From Erythroxylum novogranatense (lineage: Eukaryota; Streptophyta; Magnoliopsida; Malpighiales; Erythroxylaceae), in NCBI GenBank assembly GCA_029891385.1, contig CM057230.1:33931402-33995401 (forward strand): a stretch of 64,000 bases of DNA, written 5' to 3'. The position numbers and the translations under genes were made by a program. The notes beneath the pieces were generated by a model, which searched no databases, had not been told where the DNA came from, and saw nothing but the letters and a program-made list of their open reading frames with translations. Numbering within the stretch: the stretch's first letter is position 1; each line of letters begins with the position of its first letter. Below are positions 1 through 12,300 of this stretch, one piece after another.

Positions 1-3000
1 ATTGAGTAAAATGTAGATGATCAATCGGGCATATTTTGATTCCTTGTATTCAAGTTAGAGATTAGTAGATTTTATAGAGATGATAATAGCGAAATGGAAA
101 GAAGCTCAATAGAGTCTTTATAACGGTTTCTCGAGAAGCTGAAAGAATCGAAAAGGAAAGATGTTGATGCCTATTTGAGTGAGATAAAGTGTCTGAGATA
201 GTGAAATGAATTAGGAAATGGTTATGAACTAGACCGCATAAGTTTGAGACTGAAATTGTTAGGTGATTATTGTGCTTCGAGGTTGGAAATTAGTATGATA
301 AAATCGTAAAGGAAAAAACAGATGATGATTTCTCTTGATGGTGTATCGGAAATCTTGAATTAGGTGTATATGGACACAAAATGGTAAATAGATAGGTATA
401 TAGATAGAGATAAAATGGAGTGGTATCAACGATTTTGTCGGGTATTGGGGACTGTGAACACCCGATCATAGACTGTTTGAGGAAAATAGCAGATAAGTAG
501 CAGAAAACGGAATGAAAAATAAGAATAATGATTATAAGCTGATAAGCCAAATTGATATGACCTTACAAGGTCAAGTTGCACGTAACGGATAGGGGAATGA
601 GACATACAGTTTAATGATATGGTGAGAATGAAATAAAGATCTTGAAAAAAATGAAACCACAATAGTGGTGTATGAAAAGAGTTATTGTATTTAAATCGAT
701 TTACTGTTAGGGATATCTATTGGACAGTAAGGTTGATAGTGATAAATGAAATGTATGTTACAGACCTATGGAAACCATAGAGTAAATGAGCGGTAAATGT
801 TTAGAGTGATTAAAGTGTGAAGTTCTTAAGAGGTTAAGTAAGATAAAAGTGGACTGAGTGTACTGTATGAGAGGCTGAAAAGTGATTACGGTATAGATTC
901 TTGAATAGGTGGTAAAGAAAGTGTTTAAATAGCGCCACAAGGAACCTTCGCGAAAGGAATGTTACGATCTGTTAAATGATGAAATAAGAGTGTTTTGATT
1001 GAGATTATGCATTATAGTGAAGAAGGATTGAAACACAATTAGGAATAATCATTGATTGAGGAGACTTTCGTGAACCGTATAAAGATGGTATCAAGACGAG
1101 CGGTCAAATAGATAGAAGTAGGGACAAAATTAAAAGTGAAATTGGGACATAGCTCATATTGTTGAGGTTATCGCCTTTGTATGTACAGAAATGTAAAGAA
1201 TTCCATATGAGTGAGATTTTAATTTGAGGTGATTCTATTGCAATGTGAAGTGAATCGATCTCCGTTATGATGTAAAAGCTGCTGAGGAATCTAGATTTGA
1301 AGCATAAAATAAAAGAGTCCCGAATCGAGAAGAGAGATCTAAAATAAAATGGAAAATTTTGGAGGTTTAAATATAGATGACAAGGTATTAACATATGTTG
1401 ATAGGAATGATATGAAAACAAATGAGAAGAGAAAATGAAAAGAGTGGCGAATGGAGACAAGAGGGTCAAAAGGAAACCGACAATGAGGTGATGTAGTGAC
1501 ACCTTCATAAAGAAATTGTAGATACACTCATTGTAGACTCGATGAAAAGGGTAAAAGATGTCTGATAACGTCAATAAGACCCTAATAGGATTTATGAGAG
1601 GTAAGCAAATGGTAGTAATCGTGATTAGAGCAGAATGTGTTTGGAAGTGTTGAGCGGTGAAAAGTAAAAAGAGCGATAGGATGAATTGAGGAATCGACAT
1701 CGATGATAAACATACTTTGGAAGAGTGGGCGGTGAGTATTGAGCTGCGACAATATGTTGAGCAGTATGAAATAAATTGAATCGATTGTGATAAATGGTAT
1801 TAGTGCCATTCTCATGATTGAAAGCCTTGGAGGTATGAGATTCCCATAAGCATACAATTGTGTTAATTTGAGGAAAGAGGCGGGTATAAATACGACAATC
1901 TTTGAAATGAGCGAACAATTCTACCTACTAAACTCAACTAGTGAGCAGATAATCTTTGCAATGAATGATCAATTACGAGATATTGGGATTTTCAATGAGT
2001 TTCAAGCAGATTATGGGTAATTGTGAAGTGTTTCTGGAAAATTGAAGTTGTAAAAATAGTGATAAGAAAGGTTAAGAGTGCAGAAAGTAAAGGGGGAAGT
2101 TTTTATGATGAGTTTGAATATACAAATAAAATTGGAAAACTATAGTGAACAAAAGTCGAAGGAGAAATAAGTGTACCCAATAAAAAGGTATTAGAACAAG
2201 AAAGTGAACAGTCAAAGTTAGACATTCTAGTCAGCATATGTGAAAAGTGAAATTGAGTAATTGTAGGTATAGAATGAAGTGATTCTTGGCTCAAGAGTTT
2301 ATAGATTGAATGTCCAATAGGAAAAAGGTTTGATTATGGTCGTGTTATAGAATTCTGATTCACTGAAGAATATATCTTTGTTACCTTTGCGATTGCCTCT
2401 CGGGAGTTAAAGACCGTAATGGGTTTGAGACTAAAATGTGTGAAAAAAAAGGAAAGTGACTTAGGAAGCCTGCATGGTTAGCTAAAGTGGAATTGGATCG
2501 GACAAATGAGATAGAGTAAACTGTATATCCGGATAAAGTGTGTGAACATTATAGAATAGTGAATTGTCTTACGAGAATCGAATTTGAATATAAAGTGAAT
2601 GACATATGATAAATGACTGCACTAGGTACATTGTTACTGATTATAGTGAAGTGGAGTTAAGTGTCACTGTATTGGTACCAAGGGAATGTAATTCGTCCCT
2701 GACGTGATTAAGGGAGGTACCAAAGAAATGGAAACGTACTCAATGGAACAGAAATTGGACTATATGGCATTGGGGAAAAAGTATTAGAAGAAATAAAATG
2801 TGATAAGTGAATAGATTTGAAAATACTGAACTGAGTAATATATCGGAACCAAAGGAGGTGACTATTCTAGAAATGGCAAGTGAGATAGCTAAGAAAAAAT
2901 GAGATCGTCAACTGATAGTCTTGTCAAATCCGTTTACTGTACTAAGTGATAACGAGTTAGCCAAATTAGTAATCGAACCACTGGATGAGAGTGGTTACTG

Positions 3001-3126
3001 TGATCACTTGAAAAGTGAATCATTAAGTGGAAAAGTGTATGAGATATGTAGAATCATATGATTACTGTCATAGTGAATCGTTGACTGAGAATTTCGAGGA
3101 CGAAATTCTTATAAGGAGGGGAGAAT
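1..3126 (+). mobile_element. Decayed internal region of a Ty3/gypsy LTR element
   Basis: This is the interior of the element whose 3' LTR starts at 3127. No long open frame reads on the + strand, and I cannot recognise gag, protease, RT or integrase, so it is either heavily decayed or a non-coding LARD-type interior. The right end is diagnostic. A GAGGACGAAATTC tail, the usual end of chromovirus pol, lies at about 3097-3112. It is followed by the polypurine tract AAGGAGGGGAGAA just before the LTR. The + strand is markedly C-poor and purine-rich, so the long minus-strand frames here are artefacts of few stops rather than genes. Confidence 0.6.
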
Positions 3127-5439
3127 TGTAACATCCCACCCCTCCCGGAAGGTAAAATAGTAAAATTGGTATAGGATGAGACTAATAGGAAATATTTAGT
3201 CTTGTTCATGCATAATAGGATTGATACAGTATCAATCGGTACATGGAATTACGATAAATGCATTCATGACATTCCGGTAATTGGGCCTAACGGTATTTTA
3301 TTGTGATAAACGTGGTTATGGGATTTGAAAAATTATTCTGAGTGCGCTGTTAAGCGTTTTCGATTTTAAGGGATTTTCAGGAATTTTTCTGGAATTTTCT
3401 GGAGAAAATCCTCGGACCGGATAAAGCGCCAATTGACGAACCGGTCGATTCTCGGTAGCAAAAATCGCTACCCAATGGTACTGTAATATGGGGTATATTA
3501 TTTTGGGACTGAAAGTAGGGTCATTTGAATTAATTGGAGTAAAATTTTGATCTGGATTAATAAATTGATATTTTGACTTTTCTAAGAAAAAGGGACCAAT
3601 GAGAAATTGCCATTACAAAAGCATCATTTAATGCTTCCTCTCCATTCTTTCGGATGTGCTTGCTTTAAAAGTAATGAAAGGATGAATTTTTATGCTTTGT
3701 TCTTAGTCATCCGAAACACACATCTCCTTACAAAAATCCATTGAAAAATTTGCTCTCTTTTTTCAACTTTCTCCCCAACTGTAAGCTACCATCTCTTGAT
3801 CTCATCAAAGCTTAAAGATGAGCTTTGTACATACTTGAGAAGGAAAAGGTGGTAGCTTGGTATAGAAGTTAGAAGGTGAAGGGTTGAAGGAGGTTTTGAT
3901 TTGGTAAGTTTTCCTTAAGTTTTGATCTTTAAATGCATTTTTACATGGAAATAAATGTCATGATAGTATGGGGGTAGTTAATATAAGGATTTAAAGCATG
4001 TATAAGGTTCATGTAGACATTAAAGTGTTGATTATATGATTTAAAGTAAGGGGCATAAAGCTAAGTGATGACTGAATTGAAATTAATGATATGGTTTGAT
4101 TTTGAAGTGAATATAGATAATTATTTGAGTAATTGAATTGAGGAATTTAAGGCTGCCAATTGTTCAGTATTAACCCTAGTATATGTGTGACTGGAGTAAG
4201 ATTTAATTTGTATTTATTGTGATGTTTAATGATGTGAAAAAGGTATTGGGAGTGGTTGAACTAAGGTTAACCTTAAATCTGGAAAGTTGGAATTATAAGT
4301 GATGTTACTGTTTTATTCATAACTTATTGTGTAGAAATGAAAATGAGGTAAGGTTAGTGGCCACTGAAACTTTGGGATGTTGGCTTTAATTTAGTGTGAA
4401 ATAGGTGTTGTTGAATTTCAATGATAGAAGGGTGAAATTTTGCATGGAAAGTTACTGTTCCATTGCCTGTGAACAGTAACCGCAACCATGACATCTGAGT
4501 TTTACTGATTTTTATGAATTAATTGAAATGGAATTAGGGAAAATGGTCTTCATGGAAGTTGTAGCATATTTGATTATCTTTCCATTTCTACTGATCTTGC
4601 TATTTTTAGAATTTTGTATTGGGAGATATGAATTGATTACTAATGACTGGTTTTGAGCATTTTTAAGGAAACCTAGTTTAAGTGTGATTTTGTGAGTTTA
4701 CTGATTTGAGGCAATTTTAACATTTGATGTGGACTGAATTGGTGTGAGTGAGCTTCTGAAAAGTTGTAGAGGAAGAGATTATATTGAAATTGATATTTGG
4801 TATGTAATTTTTAGAAGTCAGAATTGGGAGATATGATTTTTTAAAAACTGATCCTACATTAGGTTATGAATGGCTGATGATAACAGAAACTTCCATAACA
4901 ATTTTGAAATTGTTAGAGATCGAATTGGTGTTGAGTGCTTCATGAAAATGAAGTTTATGATGTTATCTTTACAAGGATATAAAGTTCTGATTTTATTGAC
5001 TTATATACTGGAAGTTATGCTTCTTGTAAGATTACTGCCCAAAGTGAAGGATTTCAGGGACAGTAACATTGAATGAATTAATTGACTGGCTTAGCAATAG
5101 AATTTGATTTTGGGTTGTTCATGAAAGTTGTAGAGGACATTGTGAACTTATTGACCATATTTTTGTGGTAATTTATTTCTTAATAATAAGTGAGTTATAA
5201 AATGGCAAATGTACTGCCCTGTGTTGAGGGAAATTGTGAAGGCAGAAGGTTTGATGGCTTATTTGATACCCTTAGGGTTGGAATTGATTTTTATGGTCTT
5301 CTTAAGAATTGTAGAGCTTTCCATAAGCTTTCCAATGAGGTATAGTGGGTATTTTTCTGATTTGTGTGCTAAAAGTTAGAGTAGTTGGAAATTAGGAATT
5401 GAAATCTGGAAAAAAAAAAAAAGAAAAGGACAAGGGGGG

Positions 5440-5665
5440 AACTCGCCGTCTCATGAGGGCGACTTCTCGCTCATGAGGGCGAGATAATTGGCCTGGTCGC
5501 GAGGCGACGGCTTGCCTCGCGACGAAGCAGATGATTCAGCCTCATGAGGGCGACGTTGCCGCGAGGGCGAGATTTAAAGAATTTGGTCGCGAGGCGACTC
5601 CTCGCCCGCGACCTTGAGAAGGTGAAATCGCCTCGAGGGCGGCGTCTCGCCCCATGAGGCAAAGC
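5440..5665. repeat. CpG-rich palindromic repeat tract inside the LTR
   Basis: It contains several copies of CATGAGGGCGA and GTCGCGAGGCGAC, which are mutually palindromic. The tract stands out sharply from the AT-rich flanks. A matching CGTCGCGAC-rich tract sits at 12095-12300 in the inverted related LTR. Confidence 0.7.
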
Positions 5666-6214
5666 GCATGGGAATTTCTGTTTTGAATATTTTTTGGTAT
5701 TAATTGATCCGATTGTTCTTTTGTCAATTTCTTTCCGTCCGACGTCCGATTGACTGATTCAGAGGCATCGGATTCGTTGAATATTTAATTTCATATTATG
5801 AAAGCGGAAATTTTAGGCGGAATTTGGCGTAGCCCCTATCGACGGAACATGTAAACACTGTTTTATTTAATTGAGGACCTATAGAGGTCCGAATTGCGCA
5901 CCGTCAGGGCCTATAGATTTCTAATTTTTGATAGAATTTTATTATGGGAAAATATTGAATTAGGACCGGGATTGCCATGAACATGCATATCTCATCAACA
6001 TGAGCACAATTTCATATTTAGTGACTCGTACTTTTTCTGATTCATATAGAGGCCCAATTGGAGCGTCGATTGACCGACGTCACAGAGACTTCCCGGCATT
6101 AGCTCGGAAGCAATAGGTGAGTAACCTAGTTGGTTCCTCAACCTTTATGTGTTTAAGATTTTGCTATTATGCCATGTGGAGATAATGGAGGGTTTATGTG
6201 TATTTGACTTTGAT

Positions 6215-6480
6215 TGATTTCGGACCATAGGTGTCTGAAATATGGGGAATGAGATAATGAAGTGCTATTTGTGTGTAACTGTTTGTGAATGGGAGATCTC
6301 GGACCAAAGGTTCGAGGGAATGGGGAAATTGATACTGAAGTGTTACTTATCCGTTTTGATACATTGGATGTGACTTTTAAATGCGATATGGTATGATGCA
6401 ATAAATTGGAAAAATATATGATTGAAATATCGGACCGAAGGTCCGAGGAAATGGGAAATGGCATTGAATGTAAGTGATAG
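6215..6480 (+). repeat. Three diverged repeats within the LTR
   Basis: Units starting near 6219, 6299 and 6429 share TCGGACC, an AGGT(G/T)C(C/T)GA-like core, a GGAAATGGG-like segment and GAAGTG. Spacing is about 80 and 130 bp. They are diverged and are probably old LTR enhancer-type repeats. Confidence 0.5.
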
Positions 6481-7378
6481 AAATAACTGTAAATGGAAAT
6501 TGGAACATATGCATTCATGCATAAGGACATGATCAGATAAAGCGGTTGTGACCGGAGGCCACCGTATCGGGGCATATCACGCCTAACGTATGTGAGCTTT
6601 ACCAACGCACGTGACCTCGGGTCCAACGTATTGAGCCTCAGCTCGATGTATCGTACAAGCCCAATGTTTGAAGCCAGCGGCTCAACGCAATGTGCCCGTT
6701 CTTGGGATAGTTTCAAAGGCGCACGGTCACAACAACGTAATGAAAATGGAAAGGGTCTCATGTGCATTACATATATGGTATGATTGAATTTGGATTGTAT
6801 GAAAGGCGATACGCCTTACATTTGTGAAATGTAATGGTATGTACTATTTGAGTTTGTGAACTGTGTTCGTATGTGATATTTGGCAAGCTGATTGAACATG
6901 TATGAATTGAGTGAACCATCGATGATGGTTTCTCACTGAGTTCGCAAAACTCACCCAAAATTTGCATCTATTTTTCAGGTCCTGAAGAATACCCCGGTTG
7001 ACACGGGAGTATGTCTACTGTAGACGAGTAAAGGTTAGAGGTCGGGATCAGTTTCTGCATTAGTGTTTTAGTAAATTGTATTCCGCAATCACTGTATAAC
7101 AAGGCTTTATATTTTTACTGAGCCATTGTGGTATAAATGTTTTACTGCACTGACTGATTGTGATTATTACTGGATGACTGTAATAACTGAAACTGGTGTA
7201 TATTGAACACGGATTTTATTTACTTACTGTGTTTGCCATGTGAACGTGGAGTTAATGGCTCCCAAAGAAAAAAAAAGTGTATACTGAATTTTAAATCGAC
7301 TGATGTAGTACGCCACTCTCGTGGGACACGGACTCGGATATCACCAACGATATCGGGTTCGGGTCTTACGGGTGTGGG

Positions 7379-9166
7379 GTGTTACAAGCGGTGATCTTTG
7401 TCTTGAAGATTTGGAGGCATTATTTGTATGGAGTTCAGACTCGGATCTTCACTGATCATAAGAGTCTCAAGTATTTGCTGAGTCAGAAGGAATTGAATAT
7501 GAGGCAACGGAGGTGGTTGGAGTTACTCAAGGACTATGATTTGTTGATTGAGTATCATCCGGGCAAGGCCAATGTTGTGGCGGATGCCTTGAGCAGGAAG
7601 TCGTCGATTGCTCATGTTCGATCAGTTTATCTTCCTTTATTGGAAGAGATGGCCAAGCTTAAGATAAGCTTGAAACAGGAGGAGTCGGAGTGCCTTCTAG
7701 CTAACTTTCGAGTGAGGCCGATTCTCAAGAAAAAGGTTAGGGAATTGCAGGCTCAAGATGCAGATTTGAGCAAGCTTCGGGATGAGATTCGGAATGGCAG
7801 AGTTTCTGAGATAGATGTGCATGATGATGGGCTTATGACAGTAGGGAGCAGATTGTGTATTCCTGATGTGCAGGAAGTTAAGGATGAGATTATGGATGAG
7901 GCACACAATGCGCCTTATGCTATGCATCCAGGTAGCACCAGGATGTATCGAGATCTGAGAGAGCAGTTTTGGTGGAAAGGCATGAAGAGGGATATAGCAG
8001 AGTTCGTCAGTAAGTATCTAGTGTGTCAGCAAGTCAAGGCTGAACACCAGGCACCTTCGGGCAAGTTGAGGCTATTGCCTATTCCGGAGTGGAAGTGGCA
8101 ACGAGTGACGATGGACTTTTTGATGGATTTGCCTAGAACCAGCAGGAGGCATGATGCCATTTGGGTGATTGTTGATCGGTTGACCAAGTCAGCCCACTTT
8201 TTGGCGATTAGACAGACTGATTCTTTGCATGTGCTAGCAAAGAAGTATATTGATGAGATAGTGAGGTTGCATGGGATTCCGGATTCGATTGTGTCTGATT
8301 GGGATCCTCGGTTTACTTCGAGATTTTGGGGTAGTTTGCAGGAAGCTTTGGGGACGAAGCTGAATTTTAGTACGACTTTTCACCATCAGACGGATGGTCA
8401 ATCTGAGAGGACCATTCGAACTCTTGAGGGGATGCTTCGGGCTTGTGTGATGGATTTCAGAGGAGCTTGGGATGAGCATTTGTCGTTGGTCGAATTTGCT
8501 TATAATAATTCGTACCAATCGAGCATTCAGATGGCTCCATATGAGGCATTGTATGGGCGAAGATGTAGGACTCCGATCTGTTGGAACGAAAAAGGAGAGA
8601 GGCAATTAGAAGGACTAGAATTGATTCAGACAACCGTTGAGAAAATCAATTTGGTTAAGCAGCGGCTTAAGGCAGCACAGGATAGGATGAAGAGTTATGT
8701 TGATGCTCACCGAAAGGAGATGGAGTATGAAGTCGGTGAGAAAGTGTTCCTTAAGACGTCTCCTTGGAAAGGAGTATTGAGGTTCGACAAAAAGGATAAG
8801 TTGAGTTCGAGGTATGTGGGTCCTTATGAGATCCTTGAGAGGATTGGCCCACTCGCCTACAGGTTGGCGTTACCTCCGGAGTTATCGCAGATTCACGATG
8901 TCTTCCATGTGTCTATGTTGAGGAGGTATAGATCGGATCCTTCTCACATCATTCAGATTAGTGAGGTTCAGCTGAGGGATGATCTGAGTTATGAAGAGCT
9001 TCTAGTGGAAATTCTGGATACCAAGGAAAAGGTCCTCAGGAACAAGACGGTTCAGCTAGTCAAGGTCTTGTGGAGGAATCATTCGGTAGAGGACGCTACT
9101 TGGGAGCCATTGGAAGCCATGCGGGAGAAGTATCCGCATCTCTTCGACGATTTAGGTAAATTTTGA
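7379..9166 (+). pseudogene. Tekay-like chromovirus pol fragment: RNase H, integrase, chromodomain
   Basis: This 595-codon open frame is the 3' part of a Ty3/gypsy polyprotein. The frame opens in the tail of the preceding LTR, so its first codons are not a real start and protease and RT are absent. Residues 1-75 hold the RNase H end ([17 protein letters not shown]). An integrase zinc-binding region follows, then the DDE core with D246, D307 and E343 in D,D35E spacing. Next come a GPY/F module ([18 protein letters not shown]) and a C-terminal chromodomain ([18 protein letters not shown]). Two family positions are altered: the usual CxxC in the zinc finger reads YLVC, and the usual SDRDPRF reads SDWDPRF, so activity is doubtful. 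The frame ends at the polypurine tract before the LTR at 9197. Confidence 0.9.
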
Positions 9167-9179
9167 GGACGAAATTTCT

Positions 9180-9355
9180 TTTAAGAGGGGGAGAAATGTT
9201 AGACCCCCAAAATTTTTTTATGATGATATTAAGCATGAATTGTGATAATTGTGGTTTTATGCCTTAGTTTGAGTAAATTGGGAGTATTAGTGCATAAATT
9301 CGGTTTATTTGAGCTTAATTCGTTATGATGTGGTTTTACATGGAGATTATAGGGT
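9180..9355 (+). repeat. Polypurine tract and truncated 3' LTR of the Tekay-like element
   Basis: AAGAGGGGGAGAAA (about 9183-9196) is a standard plus-strand primer tract. The LTR starts TGTTAGACCCCCAAAA at 9197. Only about 160 bp remain. By about 9355-9370 the sequence changes into antisense gag of another element, so the LTR was cut by a rearrangement or nested insertion. Confidence 0.7.
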
Positions 9356-10015
9356 AAAAGTGTGTAAGGGTACAGATCTCCCAATTGAGTCCGCCCTCAA
9401 AATGTCGACACCTGTCAGCTTCCGTAACAATCAATGTCGAGGCATAACCCATCAGTTCATTAAACTGTACCTCATAGTCGGCCATACCATACATCCTGTC
9501 TCAATTCTAAGAACTCTTGCATCTTCATTTCCAGATAGACCTTGGGCATGTAATTGTCCCGGAAGGCTCTCAGAAAATCATCCCATGTCAGTGTACAGGG
9601 CCTGGTGGTACTGCCCGGAACAGTCCTCCACCATCGATATCTTTGGGCCTCAAGAAGAGACATCGATAATCAAATCGCTCATCCGGGTCACAGTCCATCT
9701 GATCAAGGACTCGTTCAGTCCTCTCAAGCCATCCCTCAGCCTCCGCAGGGTCGGTGCTACCATAGAAATCAACCGCCCTCTACTGCGCGATCGATCATAT
9801 CTTCGTTCCGTCTCACAGAACTCGAGGAGGCAACTCCTACGAATGAGGCATCGTGGACTCCTACTAGCTCCTCCGATTCCGTGTCACCGGTAACTCAACT
9901 CGCTCTCCCATTACGGATGACCTAAAGCAGACGAGAAATTCCAATCGATCTTGCTATTCTTTACAAAGGATTCCAACTCAATTTCACTAATCCCAAAAGA
10001 TGCCAAACCATGCTC
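9355..10015 (-). pseudogene. Antisense gypsy gag fragment
   Basis: Read on the minus strand from the primer-binding site at about 10018 leftward, this is a frameshifted retrotransposon gag. Recognisable pieces are ERTERVLDQMDCDPDERFDY, a W-rich stretch around RYRWWRTVPG, and TLTWDDFLRAFRDNYMP followed by EFLELRQ, which is the conserved gag core. At least one frameshift separates the first piece from the rest. The left end breaks off in mid-gag around 9355, where a plus-strand LTR begins. The plus-strand frames over this stretch are shadows. The leader between the PBS and the first gag similarity is short and featureless. Confidence 0.8.
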
Positions 10016-10024
10016 TGATACCAC
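10006..10024 (-). other. Primer-binding site (initiator tRNA-Met type)
   Basis: The minus strand reads GTGGTATCAGAGC a few bases after the LTR end GGGGCGCTACA. TGGTATCAGAGC is the usual plant PBS complementary to initiator tRNA-Met. Confidence 0.85.
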
Positions 10025-10863
10025 TTAATGTAGCGCCCCCTCACCGCAAGGTACACATCGGGACGTCCAACACGTATCCCACGATAAAGGTGCACTACCA
10101 GAACAGTTTCACTAATATCCACATGGCATCGCAGTAATTAAATCACAATATAACAGAAATCAGTACATTAAAATATACAATATCAGTCTTCATACAGTCA
10201 TCCAAGAGCGAATAGACAAGTCTATCGGCCCCTAAACAAAACCAAAAGGAAACTCATACAAGCATCTATCCTAAGTCATCCTCAAAAGCTAACCCGGTGA
10301 CCGATCGTGTATCATTCGTCTCTTGCAAAGCTACCGCACGGCAGGAAAAGAATATCTTCGGAGCTAGGAGTCTACTCTATCACCCTGAAAAATATATTGC
10401 AATTTTGGGTGAGTTTGCGAACTCGGTGAGAAACCATCATCGATGGTTCACTCAAATCATGCATTACGCCAGCGTACAGCAAAGACAAGATCAAGATTAG
10501 TCAATTAACGGTATCGTACACTAATTTCAAAGATTATACTGATGAGTTTACTGATGTTGCATCACGATTTCTGATAGTTTATAACGATCTACGTAAATCA
10601 TACATAACGATTTAAGATGTCATGTCACGATTCGCGATATTATCAGCGATTTCTGAATAACGAAACAATTGCGATATCACATTGCGATTCAAATAAATCA
10701 TGTCATCACGTAATCGATCATTGTCACAACTTAGTCATTCATGTGTATGCAATGCATATGAGACTCTTTTCCGCTTATTGATGTTGTGCCCAAGCGCTCC
10801 ATCAATGATCGATGGGGACGCGTCGAGATTTCTCCCCTCGGGCTAGGCCGTCAAGACAAGATT

Positions 10864-10945
10864 CGGGATAACTCCCCGGGCCAGTCCGGCCAAGATCAAA
10901 TGTTTAGGATAACTCCCCGGGCTTGAGGTCCGGCCAAGAATAATC
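10864..10945. repeat. Short tandem repeat in LTR
   Basis: GGATAACTCCCCGGGC occurs twice, each followed by a TCCGGCCAAGA segment, with a period near 50 bp. Confidence 0.55.
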
Positions 10946-12094
10946 GCGACTTGGGTCACATTCCATTATCGATCATGCGATTATGCGTGCAATGCAATGT
11001 TTTCAATGATTGAAGGTACGGCTATAAAAGCCCGGTATTACGTTGTTCTAATCGCTCGATATGGCTATAAAAGCCCAAGATTCATCCCGGTGGTCACGTG
11101 ATGCTGATTCGATTCGCCAAGAAAAGCGTGCAATCCAATCGCATAATTCACATTGTTCAATCCTATACAAGAAAAGCACGTAATTCATCACATACATTTC
11201 AAGAATAATACTGTTCACTCTTATACATTTCGGTGGTCATGCAAAGGCAATTCGATCACATATATTTCAAGAGTCATGTAATTCACATTGAGCACACTTG
11301 CACAAATACTAGCACATGTATATCACTTCACTCGCTATCTTAATCGTAACAACGACTCATAACTCTTTACACCGATTCACATTCACTAATGCTCACATTC
11401 ACTCACAATCGTAACACTTATTCATAATTGCAGCACATTTATTTCACACATGTATCACTCACATTGTCAATTTAATCACACATATCACAGCACATTTTAT
11501 CATACAAGGATTAAGGAACCAACTAGGTTACTCACATGTAACTTCCGAGCTACTGCCTGGAAGTCTCAGCAATGTCCGTGGAACGACGGTCCAACGGTGC
11601 CTCTATAACAGTAAAGTACAGTCTATTACTAATTGCTCAATTAACTAATTCAGTAATGCATATGTCTCAGAGAAATGATGTACAATGCATATTCATGTTT
11701 TCGGTGCAAATACCCAAATTCGATATCCTATGCTCAAATTCAACTTTCCACTCTATCGATCAACACCGATTTGGTTCAATCCTCAATGCAGATTCAATTT
11801 TCTCAATTCATATACCCTATAACAATTTCATATCCATCACCAAATTATCCAAAGTGAAAATCTCAATTAGAACTTCAATTGTCTCAATTCAAGACTTAGA
11901 TCACACTATAACCCATAATTAACCTTAATCTCAAGAATCAATACCATTTCAATTAAATTCCAACTCAATTTTTCCTTAATGGTAGACCTCTTTCCTAGTT
12001 CACAAGAAATTGAGAATCACCTCAATCGGAGGTCTACACCATAAGTTATGTCCAATAAACCCACATATATATATTCAATCAGAAAATTGACCCC

Positions 12095-12300
12095 TTTCGT
12101 CGCGACTCACGCCGTCACGTCGCACAAATGAAGGCCGCTCGTCGCGTCAAGACAAAACCATGCTTTCGTCGACGCACCAATCCACTCTCGTCGCGACGTC
12201 ACCCGAGCTCGTCGCGACTAATAAGTTTAATTAAATCTAATTACTCGTCGCGACGAAGCCCTAACACTTCGTGTTTCGTCGCGACGCGACGTAAGACCAA
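12095..12300. repeat. CpG-rich CGTCGCGAC repeat tract in LTR
   Basis: It has many copies of CGTCGCGAC or CTCGTCGCGAC in otherwise AT-rich DNA. It is the counterpart of the tract at 5440-5665. Confidence 0.65.

Larger units (their letters stand above)
3127..7386 (+). repeat. Long (4.26 kb) 3' LTR of a gypsy element
   Basis: It begins TGTAACATCCC right after a polypurine tract and ends GTGTTACA, giving a 7-bp terminal inverted repeat TGTAACA/TGTTACA. The sequence after its right end is the RNase H region of a different element, so this LTR marks a nested insertion. Inside are a GC-rich CpG tract (about 5440-5665), three diverged repeats beginning TCGGACC (about 6219, 6299 and 6429) and two adjacent hairpins (6913-6952) followed by a TTTTTCAG tract. 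Large parts are homologous, in reverse orientation, to 10029-13001. The first 2 kb is otherwise plain AT-rich LTR sequence with no gene. Confidence 0.8.

Noticed and set aside
1104..1700. 198-codon minus-strand frame, hydrophobic
   Set aside because: It is the complement of C-poor, purine-rich retrotransposon DNA. The Phe/Leu/Ser/Ile composition follows from base skew, with no domain or membrane-protein pattern.
7379..7381. Apparent start codon of the integrase frame
   Set aside because: It is a GTG lying inside the tail of the preceding LTR; the true coding region begins upstream in the intact element and was cut by insertion.
9309..9925. Plus-strand frames of 194 and 123 codons
   Set aside because: They are shadows of the antisense gag, which has clear gag motifs on the minus strand.
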